Below, in pieces: positions 1 to 5,333 of a stretch of 8,000 nucleotides of DNA; position 1 is the first letter of the stretch, and the number at the start of each line of letters is the position of its first letter. Location of the stretch: positions 1 through 8,000 of the forward strand of contig DWUQ01000007.1 in NCBI GenBank assembly GCA_019120675.1, read 5' to 3'. The notes below the pieces were generated by a model. It saw nothing but the letters and a program-made list of their open reading frames with translations. It ran no database searches and had not been told where the DNA came from. The DNA comes from Candidatus Paenalcaligenes intestinipullorum. Its GTDB lineage: Bacteria; Pseudomonadota; Gammaproteobacteria; Burkholderiales; Burkholderiaceae_B. Made by a program: the position numbers and the translations under genes.

Positions 1-1589
1 GACCTTTTATCACGTTGGCCCCCCATTTACGCGTGCACGAGCAAGAAAGCGTTCAGCAGCTTCGGGGCGTTGCAGACAGCTTAGCGTTGCGGCTTTTACA
101 TACGGACTATGCGCTGCACAAACGTCTGATGCCAACGGATGCCGTTTCAAGGATGATTTTTGACTGGCTCGAAGCTCTGCGTACCGAATCCTTAGCGCCA
201 GAAACAATGCCGGGTATGCGCCATAATCTGCAAGCGCGCTTTTATTTTTGGTCCGCGGGCTATTATCATGCCCGGCATACCGAAAGTGAGCTGGGCATTT
301 GGCTCTATACACTGGCGCAGATGTGTTGGAGTCGACTCAATGGCTTGCCCGTTTACCCCGAAACCGAGGATTTTATTGAAGGCACGCGCGCCAGCTTAAC
401 CACCTTGCTTGGCCCTTTACTGGTGAAATTACGTCAACACCGCACCAATCAAGCTCAATTTGCCCCCTACGCTTTACAGATTGCTCAGTTGGTGCAGCAC
501 AATGTCGAGGCCATGAGCCCCCCAAAGTCCGCCGTACTCGCCGAGCCGGATGAAGAGCCCGAGTGGGATGCGTTTGCTTTATTGTTGGAGTTTGATGGTG
601 AAGAAGCCGCTGCCTATGACGTGGCGCTGCCTTCTCAGCAAGGAGCAGTAGGTGTCACGCACGAACACTACCAGATCTTTGATACCCAGTACGATCGCGA
701 GGAGCGTCCGGCTGAGCTCATCCGTCCAGAATTATTAAATGACTATCGAGAAAAAATTAACCAGCGTATTAGCCAGCAGAGTTTGCATTTTAATCTACTG
801 GTACAACGGCTGCGTCGTGTGCTCAGCCAATACAGCGAACCGCGTTGGGAAAAGGATCAAGAAAGCGGGTATATCGATGGCGCCAGATTAAGCCAGATTA
901 TTAGCAACCCCAACGAACGACGCTTATTCCAGCAGCCCGACTTGGTGGTGGATACGCCTTGCAGTGTGAGTTTTCTAGTCGATTGTTCAGGTTCGATGAA
1001 GCACCACGCGGAAACCGTCACCTTGATGGTGGATATTTTAAGCCGTGCGTTAGAACAAGCGGGTGCGCAAACAGAAGTGCTGGGGTTTTCTACTCATGCA
1101 TGGAATGGGGGCCGACCCTTTAAACGCTGGATGGCACGCCGACGGCCTGCGAACCCTGGGCGTTTAAATGAAGTGAGCCATCGGGTTTTCAAAGACGCTG
1201 ACACTCCTTGGAAACGAGCGCAGCGCGATATTGTGGCCCTCATGAAACTGGATTATTACCGAGAAGGCATTGATGGGGAGGCCGTGCAGTGGGCGTGTCA
1301 GCGACTGTATGCCACACCAAGCCAACGTAAAATCCTGTATGTGCTGTCTGATGGCTGCCCCATGGATAGTGCCACCCATTTAGGCAACCACGAGCACTAT
1401 TTAGAGGCGCATTTAATGCAGGTTTTAGCGACTGCTGCCCAACAAGAGATTGAAGTATGGGGCATTGGAATCGGCCTGGATTTAAGTCGATTGTATGCTC
1501 ATTCCCTGATTGCCGACTTTGAGCAGGGTCTGGATAATGCTTTTTTAGACGATTTTGTGCGAAGCCTACGCCCTACTCACCCGCGCTAA
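1..1589 (+). CDS. cobT: CobT-like cobaltochelatase subunit, VWA domain (5' truncated by window)
   Basis: This looks like the CobT family, the VWA-containing partner of the AAA+ ATPase CobS in the aerobic cobaltochelatase CobNST, which inserts cobalt into hydrogenobyrinic acid diamide in the cytoplasm. The reading frame is open to the left edge, and the TTG at 15 has no Shine-Dalgarno, so the N-terminus (perhaps 50-80 residues) lies upstream. The visible order is an alpha-helical N-terminal part, a short acidic linker near bases 535-620 (EPDEEPEWD, DGEEAAAYD), a conserved helical segment with RRVLSQYSEPRWEKD-type sequence, then the VWA domain. The MIDAS motif DCSGSM lies at 981-998 and the second metal-site loop LSDGCPMDSAT starts at 1344. 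EVLGFSTHAWNGG, APGRLN-like NPGRLNE and EGIDGEA match CobT landmarks I recall. No cobS, cobN or other B12 gene is visible here. CobS/CobT-like pairs also occur away from B12 genes, so the actual substrate is uncertain. The gene ends convergent with the IclR gene. Confidence 0.85.
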   Translation, partial: PFITLAPHLRVHEQESVQQLRGVADSLALRLLHTDYALHKRLMPTDAVSRMIFDWLEALRTESLAPETMPGMRHNLQARFYFWSAGYYHARHTESELGIWLYTLAQMCWSRLNGLPVYPETEDFIEGTRASLTTLLGPLLVKLRQHRTNQAQFAPYALQIAQLVQHNVEAMSPPKSAVLAEPDEEPEWDAFALLLEFDGEEAAAYDVALPSQQGAVGVTHEHYQIFDTQYDREERPAELIRPELLNDYREKINQRISQQSLHFNLLVQRLRRVLSQYSEPRWEKDQESGYIDGARLSQIISNPNERRLFQQPDLVVDTPCSVSFLVDCSGSMKHHAETVTLMVDILSRALEQAGAQTEVLGFSTHAWNGGRPFKRWMARRRPANPGRLNEVSHRVFKDADTPWKRAQRDIVALMKLDYYREGIDGEAVQWACQRLYATPSQRKILYVLSDGCPMDSATHLGNHEHYLEAHLMQVLATAAQQEIEVWGIGIGLDLSRLYAHSLIADFEQGLDNAFLDDFVRSLRPTHPR

Positions 1590-1603
1590 CGCTCAATCTT
1601 TTA

Positions 1604-1667
1604 CGCGTCTGCGCCGCGCTAACCCACCTTTTAGTGTTTTGCGCGTCTGCGTCGCGCTAACCCACCT
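1604..1667. repeat. Two 26-base direct repeats at the cobT/iclR convergent junction
   Basis: Copy 1 is 1604-1629 and copy 2 is 1642-1667. They differ at one base (C at 1614, T at 1652) and lie 38 bases apart. The core CGCGCTAAC also occurs a third time at 1582-1590, overlapping the cobT stop codon. Copy 2 contains the last codons and TAG stop of the IclR gene on the minus strand. Copy 2 can form a 5-bp GCGCG/CGCGC stem (1641-1645 with 1653-1657), but no T-run follows on either strand. It appears to be a local tandem duplication of the 3' end of the regulator gene; function unknown. Confidence 0.7.
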
Positions 1668-2466
1668 GCCCTTGGTTTTCAATTTTGGCTAGGGCTTGGG
1701 CGGCTTGGTTGAGGGCGGGGAGGCAGGCTAAGGCGTTTTCTTTGGTCATGCGCATAATGGGGGCTTGGGTGGCGACGGCCATGTTGGAGCGTCCGCCATC
1801 GGCACGCGGCACTAATACGGCCACACAAAACAGTCCAGGCAAAAACTCCTCATTATCAAAGGCGTAGCCGTTTTCCTTGACTTGGATGAGTTCTTCTTCG
1901 AGCTCTTCGAGGGTGGTAATGGTATTTTTGGTATAGCTTTCTAAAGGGATATCAGCCAATAAACGGCGACGTTGTGCAGGAGGCATTTGCGCTAGCAGTA
2001 CCTTGCCACTTGCCGAGCAGTGCACCGGCACACGAGACCCAGGCCGTAAATAAAAACGCAACGGCGCTTCGGTTTCGACACGATCCATATACAACACTTC
2101 ACTACCCGACAAGGCCGTTAGGTTACAGCTTTCACCTAAATCACTGCCGAGCTTGCGTAATACCGCGCGTCGCGCTCCATATTTGGTGTCATTCACCAGC
2201 AGATCCTCGGCCAGACGGCGTAGGCGGCCACCCACACAGTAATGCCGTCCGTCGGTATCACGCGCCAACATGCCTGCGGCTTCGAGCTGTTGCAGCATTC
2301 GGTGCACCGTGGGCTTGGGCAGCTCAATCGCATCCACCACATCCTGCAAAGCGAACATACGATCTTGACTTGCAATCAATTCCAAAATACCAAACAAACG
2401 CATGGTCGGTGTGTCCGCCGTTTTTTTTGGCTTGGTTTGGCGTGTTTGAGCTGAGGTTTCAGCCAT
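1657..2466 (-). CDS. IclR-family transcriptional regulator
   Basis: This is a 269-residue DNA-binding regulator with the IclR architecture. Residues about 20-80 form the winged helix-turn-helix (MRLFGILELIAS, then LPKPTVHRMLQQLEAAGML, then a wing DTDGRHYCVGGRL). Residues about 85-260 form the GAF-like effector-binding domain (CNLTALSGSEVLYMDRVE, VPVHCSASGKVLLA, GYAFDNEEFLPGLFCVAV). The ATG at 2466 is preferred over an in-frame GTG at 2475: an AGGGAG Shine-Dalgarno lies 8 bases before the ATG but directly abuts the GTG. It is divergent from pta and the TSUP permease, so it most likely controls them and itself; the effector cannot be read from sequence. Members of this family act as repressors or activators on small carboxylate, aromatic or sulfonate pathways. 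The stop codon sits in a short direct repeat. Confidence 0.93.
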   Translation of the reverse strand: MAETSAQTRQTKPKKTADTPTMRLFGILELIASQDRMFALQDVVDAIELPKPTVHRMLQQLEAAGMLARDTDGRHYCVGGRLRRLAEDLLVNDTKYGARRAVLRKLGSDLGESCNLTALSGSEVLYMDRVETEAPLRFYLRPGSRVPVHCSASGKVLLAQMPPAQRRRLLADIPLESYTKNTITTLEELEEELIQVKENGYAFDNEEFLPGLFCVAVLVPRADGGRSNMAVATQAPIMRMTKENALACLPALNQAAQALAKIENQGQVG

Positions 2467-2500
2467 ATGGAGCACTCCCTGTGAAAAGGCTAGACGTTAC

Positions 2501-2506
2501 ATTGTA
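2501..2506 (-). promoter_or_regulatory. Candidate -10 box for the IclR gene
   Basis: On the minus strand this reads TACAAT, within GCTATACAATG, about 35 bases upstream of the regulator's ATG. No good -35 hexamer stands 16-18 bases upstream; that stretch is a T-run. The call rests on the -10 alone and is weak. Confidence 0.35.
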
Positions 2507-2526
2507 TAGCAAAAAAAATGGATTAC

Positions 2527-2556
2527 TTGTGTTACGCCGCAGATTTCTGATATAAA
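2527..2556 (+). promoter_or_regulatory. Candidate sigma-70 promoter for pta-TSUP
   Basis: The -35-like TTGTGT (2527-2532) and -10-like TATAAA (2551-2556, 5 of 6 to consensus) are separated by 18 bases. Transcription would start near 2563, giving a leader of about 40 bases before the GTG at 2602. An alternative -10, TATACG at 2564-2569, is weaker. The promoter lies in the 135-base spacer shared with the divergent IclR gene. Confidence 0.45.
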
Positions 2557-2559
2557 TCT
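2541..2559. promoter_or_regulatory. Inverted repeat over the pta -10, candidate IclR operator
   Basis: AGATTT (2541-2546) and AAATCT (2554-2559) are exact inverted arms separated by 7 bases, overlapping the candidate -10 of pta. A bound regulator here would block the promoter. The link to the adjacent IclR protein is inference from position only. Confidence 0.4.
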
Positions 2560-2601
2560 CATTATACGGAACATTTAATCTCAATAAAGAGGTGGATTAT
2601 C

Positions 2602-3603
2602 GTGCTGTTACTGGACAACATTATTGCTGCCGCTCGCTCTCAACCTGCTACGATTGTGTTGTGTGAGGCGGACGATGTGCGAGTTTTATCCGCTGCTCAA
2701 CGCGCCCATCAGGATGGGACTGCACGAATTATTTTGGTGAGTGATACACAAAAAATCGAAGCGTGCGCGCAGCGGAATCAAATTTCCCTCTTGGGCATAA
2801 ACATTGAAGACCCCACCACCTCGCCTTTGCGGGAGCGATTAAAAGATGCGCTTTTAGCTTTGCGTGGCCCCAAAGGCATGCAACCTGAAAATGCTGAGCA
2901 ACTGATTCAAAATCCGCTGTGCTTTGCCAATATGCTGGTGCACTGTGACCAAGCCGATGGCTCGGTAGCGGGCGCGGTATACAGCACCGGAGAAGTCGTA
3001 CGCTCCGCTCTACAACTAATCGGCAAAGCCCCCAATACCGAACTGGTTTCAAGCTTCTTTCTGATGTTGATGTGCCAACCCCATCACCCTTATCAAGGGG
3101 GCATGATTTTTAGCGATTGCGGCTTGGTGATTGACCCTACGGCTGAGCAGTTAGCCAGTATTGCTCAAGCGGCGGCAGAGTCCGCTCGCAAGCTGCTGCA
3201 AACCGAACCTCGCGTCGCCATGCTGTCCTTTTCTACCGCGGGCAGTGCCCATCATCCAGCTGTGGATAAAGTAATCAAAGCAGCTAAATTGGTCAAAGCC
3301 TGCTGCCCAGACTTGCTCATTGATGAGGATACCCAGTTAGACGCTGCCTTAATCCCTGAGATTGCCGCACGCAAACTCCCGAGTTCGCGCGTCAAGGGCC
3401 AAGCCAATGTGTTGATCTTCCCGAATCTGGAGGCGGGCAATATTGCTTATAAAACGGCGGAGCGTCTGGGCAAACTGATTGCGATTGGTCCGTTATTACA
3501 AGGCTTACGTAAACCGGCCAATGACTTATCGCGTGGATGCAGCGCCGAGGACATCTATGCCGTGATTGCCATCACTTCATTACAAGCGCAAGGCAGCTCA
3601 TGA
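2602..3603 (+). CDS. pta: Phosphate acetyltransferase, short form
   Basis: This enzyme interconverts acetyl phosphate plus CoA with acetyl-CoA plus phosphate in the cytoplasm (EC 2.3.1.8). The protein is 333 residues, the size of short catalytic-domain-only Pta enzymes, without the N-terminal DRTGG and P-loop regions of the long enterobacterial form. Family landmarks are visible: AGAVYSTGEVVRSALQLIG (123-141), RVAMLSFSTAGSA (204-216), FPNLEAGNIAYK (273-284) and NDLSRGCSAEDIY (307-319). Ser310, Arg311 and Asp317 line up with the catalytic residues known from the archaeal enzyme. The start is GTG at 2602, with AGAGGTGG at 2588-2595 six bases upstream. No acetate kinase gene is adjacent. Instead it is coupled by an ATGA overlap to a TSUP permease and is divergent from an IclR gene, a setting reminiscent of sulfonate degradation clusters. 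A phosphate butyryltransferase is less likely, given the match of the C-terminal motif to Pta. Confidence 0.95.
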   Translation: MLLLDNIIAAARSQPATIVLCEADDVRVLSAAQRAHQDGTARIILVSDTQKIEACAQRNQISLLGINIEDPTTSPLRERLKDALLALRGPKGMQPENAEQLIQNPLCFANMLVHCDQADGSVAGAVYSTGEVVRSALQLIGKAPNTELVSSFFLMLMCQPHHPYQGGMIFSDCGLVIDPTAEQLASIAQAAAESARKLLQTEPRVAMLSFSTAGSAHHPAVDKVIKAAKLVKACCPDLLIDEDTQLDAALIPEIAARKLPSSRVKGQANVLIFPNLEAGNIAYKTAERLGKLIAIGPLLQGLRKPANDLSRGCSAEDIYAVIAITSLQAQGSS

Positions 3604-4361
3604 CTACCGCCACCACCTTATTATTGCTACTCATTATTATCATCGGCACCTACTTTCAAACCGTGACTGGCTTTGGGTTGGCGATGATTGTGATCGGTGT
3701 AAACAGTGCCATAGGCTTAACCAGTGTGCCGTTTATTGCCTCGGTCGTCAGCCTCGTGAGTCTGGTCAATAGCGGCGTCGCCCTGCCCCGTCATTTGCAT
3801 CATATTGATTGGCGCCTTGCGAATACGACCCTGCTTGGCGTCATTCCCGCCAGCGTGCTGGGGGTGGTGTTGCTCAATTTTTTGAATGCCCAAGCCACTA
3901 GCATTTTAGAGCTGCTTTTGGGCATCGTGATTGGTTACAGCGGGATTAACTTTGCTATGCGCCCGCGACAACGTACAGAAGTATCCAGCCTACGCTCCTT
4001 TTTTTCCGTAGGCTTTATCTCTGGACTATGTGGGGGCTTGTTTGGTATTCCGGGGCCACCTATTATTTTCCATCTCTATCGACAACCGATGAGCTTGCCC
4101 GTTACGCGGAATATGCTGTTGCTGATCTTTTCCTGTACCGCCTTTGCGCGCAGCTTCTATGAGTTTGTGACCACGGGCTTTCCCGAAGGCACCTTAAGCA
4201 CGACCTTGCTTGCCCTGCCTTGTGTCGCGATCGTAACGATGTTGACTCAACGCTTTCCGCCCCCTATCAGCCTCGTAGCGGTACGCCGTATCACCTTTGG
4301 CACTTTGATTTTGATTGGCTTTAGCCTGATTGTGCGCAGCCTGCGCGTGCTGGTGCTGTAA
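3600..4361 (+). CDS. TSUP (TauE/SafE) family membrane permease
   Basis: This is a 253-residue integral inner-membrane protein of the TauE/SafE (former DUF81) family, whose members export sulfite, sulfoacetate or similar small anions. About seven or eight hydrophobic segments are visible. The duplicated family motif appears as TYFQTVTGFGLAMIVIG (17-33) and, in the second half, GFISGLCGGLFGIPGPP (138-154). A basic cytoplasmic-type loop (MRPRQR, 120-125) separates the halves. The start is the ATG at 3600, which overlaps the pta stop (ATGA), implying translational coupling; an in-frame ATG at 3537 lies inside pta and is less likely. Coupling to pta suggests export of a product from the same pathway, for example sulfite during sulfonate use, but the substrate cannot be proven from sequence. 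The gene ends just before a strong terminator. Confidence 0.9.
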   Translation: MTTATTLLLLLIIIIGTYFQTVTGFGLAMIVIGVNSAIGLTSVPFIASVVSLVSLVNSGVALPRHLHHIDWRLANTTLLGVIPASVLGVVLLNFLNAQATSILELLLGIVIGYSGINFAMRPRQRTEVSSLRSFFSVGFISGLCGGLFGIPGPPIIFHLYRQPMSLPVTRNMLLLIFSCTAFARSFYEFVTTGFPEGTLSTTLLALPCVAIVTMLTQRFPPPISLVAVRRITFGTLILIGFSLIVRSLRVLVL

Positions 4362-4367
4362 AAAGAA

Positions 4368-4431
4368 AAGCCTCTCAAACACAAAAACCTCCACAAAGGA
4401 GGTTTTTGTAAGGCATAAAAACGGGAGGCTT
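4368..4431. terminator. Nested bidirectional rho-independent terminator
   Basis: The inner hairpin is a perfect 12-bp stem: ACAAAAACCTCC (4381-4392) with GGAGGTTTTTGT (4398-4409), loop ACAAA. An outer 7-bp stem, AAGCCTC (4368-4374) with GAGGCTT (4425-4431), encloses it. The inner stem gives a five-T stretch on both strands. On the minus strand the outer stem is followed by TTTTCTTTTT. It can therefore end both the pta-TSUP transcript and the converging lipoprotein transcript. The right outer arm overlaps the lipoprotein gene's stop codon. Confidence 0.9.
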
Positions 4432-4657
4432 AGCGGTTTTTGCCGACTTGGTCGCCAATCACACCACCAATGGCTGCGCCCCCTACGGTACCGAGAACAC
4501 CGCCGCCTGTGACTACGGCACCCGCTACCCCACCTAGACCGGCACCGGTAACGGTGCTTTTTTGGCGGTGACTCATGTTGTCCCAAGACGAACAACCTGC
4601 CATAGCTGCAGAAAAGGCGATAACCAAACCTACTTTAGCGAGTTTTTTAGTGTTCAT
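4430..4657 (-). CDS. osmB: OsmB-like glycine-zipper lipoprotein
   Basis: This is a 75-residue small outer-membrane-type lipoprotein. A lipoprotein signal peptide (MNTKK, hydrophobic 9-20) ends in a lipobox MAGC with Cys22 as the acylation site. The mature part begins SSWDNMSHRQKS and continues as a glycine zipper (38-68) with regular GxxxG spacing: GAGLGGVAGAV, then GTVGGAAIGGVIGDQVG. Overall length, the CS-W start and the C-terminal GGVIGDQVGK strongly resemble E. coli OsmB, an osmotically and stationary-phase induced lipoprotein of unclear mechanism. An AGGAG Shine-Dalgarno lies 7 bases before the ATG. It is monocistronic by position, with its own spacer upstream and the nested terminator downstream. 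The symbol is assigned by resemblance; other 17-kDa-antigen-type glycine-zipper proteins are possible. Confidence 0.82.
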   Translation of the reverse strand: MNTKKLAKVGLVIAFSAAMAGCSSWDNMSHRQKSTVTGAGLGGVAGAVVTGGGVLGTVGGAAIGGVIGDQVGKNR

Positions 4658-4694
4658 GTGTGTACTCCTATTGAATATGCAATCAGTGCAGATA

Positions 4695-4723
4695 GGTATA
4701 GCTTACTGTAGCCCTCACTGAAA
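4695..4723 (-). promoter_or_regulatory. Candidate promoter of the OsmB-like gene
   Basis: On the minus strand, TTTCAG (-35 region, 4718-4723) and TATACC (-10, 4695-4700) are 17 bases apart. The -10 is embedded in GCTATACCT, close to the CTATACT form favoured by sigma S, which would fit stress induction as known for E. coli osmB. The -35 is poor, also typical of sigma-S promoters. One arm of an inverted repeat (4708-4715, partner at 4751-4758) lies between the two boxes. Sequence-only call. Confidence 0.4.
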
Positions 4724-4784
4724 AAGGTCGGCTTCTTGCCACGAAATGTTAGGGCTACGTTACTTCTGTAACCATGCTCCCCGA

Positions 4785-5321
4785 TTACTTAACTAAGGGC
4801 AAAATGGCTTTAAAGGCTGGGTTTGCGGGGGTTTCTAACCATTCAAACAACGCCATTTCCATAGTTACCGCTTCAAAACCATGCTGCTGCCAACGCTGTA
4901 ACGCCGCCTGACGGCTGCTGTCTAAACGGGAGCCAATCCCATCCACAACCAACACCGGCTGGAAACCTTTGCTAGCAAGTGTTAAAGCGGTTTGTAACAC
5001 ACAAATGTGCGCTTCTGCCCCGACCACAAGTACACGTTTACGCTCGGGCGGTAACGCGTTGAGTACCGCTTCTTCGCGTGCGGCATCAAAATGCGTCTTG
5101 CCGATGATGGTGTCGAGATGGGGCGCAAGCTCGGGATGGGTGGCGCCGATTTTTTCAGGCCAATGCTCCGTGGCCACAACGGGTACGTGGCACGCTTTCG
5201 CACCCTGTACAAAGCGCACGACTCGGCCCAATAAGGCGTCGTGCTCGTGAATGGCAGTCAGTAACTTCTCTTGTAGATCAATGACCAGTACGGTGCTGTC
5301 GGCAGCAGTCAATAATGGCAT
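4785..5321 (-). CDS. Isochorismatase-family cysteine hydrolase (YcaC/ISOC-like)
   Basis: This is a 178-residue single-domain cytoplasmic hydrolase of the isochorismatase-like fold. The catalytic triad is readable: Asp15 in TVLVIDLQEKL, Lys75 in IIGKTHFDA and Cys107 in GAEAHICVLQTAL. The segment VVATEHWPEKIG (48-59) and the ending of the core, GFQPVLVVDGIGSR (119-132), point to the YcaC/ISOC1-2 subgroup rather than nicotinamidases or true isochorismatases. The physiological substrate of this subgroup is generally unknown. It is the second gene of an operon behind ettA: its ATG lies nine bases after the ettA stop, and its Shine-Dalgarno AAGGAGG overlaps that stop. No clear U-rich terminator follows; GTTAC/GTAAC arms at 4759-4772 form only a small stem. 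Confidence 0.9.
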   Translation of the reverse strand: MPLLTAADSTVLVIDLQEKLLTAIHEHDALLGRVVRFVQGAKACHVPVVATEHWPEKIGATHPELAPHLDTIIGKTHFDAAREEAVLNALPPERKRVLVVGAEAHICVLQTALTLASKGFQPVLVVDGIGSRLDSSRQAALQRWQQHGFEAVTMEMALFEWLETPANPAFKAILPLVK

Positions 5322-5325
5322 AAGG

Positions 5326-5333
5326 CCTCCTTA
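5326..5333 (-). promoter_or_regulatory. Ribosome binding site fused to the ettA stop codon
   Basis: On the minus strand these bases read TAAGGAGG: the TAA is the ettA stop and the whole run is a perfect anti-Shine-Dalgarno match, four bases before the hydrolase ATG at 5321. A ribosome finishing ettA stops on the next gene's binding site, so reinitiation and coupled translation are expected. Confidence 0.85.

Noticed and set aside
1641..1657. GCGCG/CGCGC stem in the second junction repeat as a rho-independent terminator
   Set aside because: No T-run follows on either strand; the minus-strand continuation is A-rich instead.
2467..2475. GTG start at 2475 for the IclR gene
   Set aside because: The AGGGAG ribosome site directly abuts this GTG, whereas it is properly spaced (8 bases) from the ATG at 2466.
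3537..3599. Longer TSUP protein starting at the ATG at 3537
   Set aside because: This would overlap pta by 67 bases and add a Cys/His/Arg-rich stretch unlike a TSUP N-terminus; the ATGA overlap at 3600 gives the expected short N-terminus.
4194..4595. 133-codon minus-strand frame spanning the TSUP end, terminator and lipoprotein gene
   Set aside because: It crosses the strong terminator and runs antisense to, or out of frame with, two convincing genes; its Arg/Ser/His-rich translation is typical of a shadow frame.
4759..4772. GTTAC-TTCT-GTAAC palindrome as a terminator of the isochorismatase-like gene
   Set aside because: The stem is only 5 bp and no T-run follows on the minus strand; at most a minor structure.
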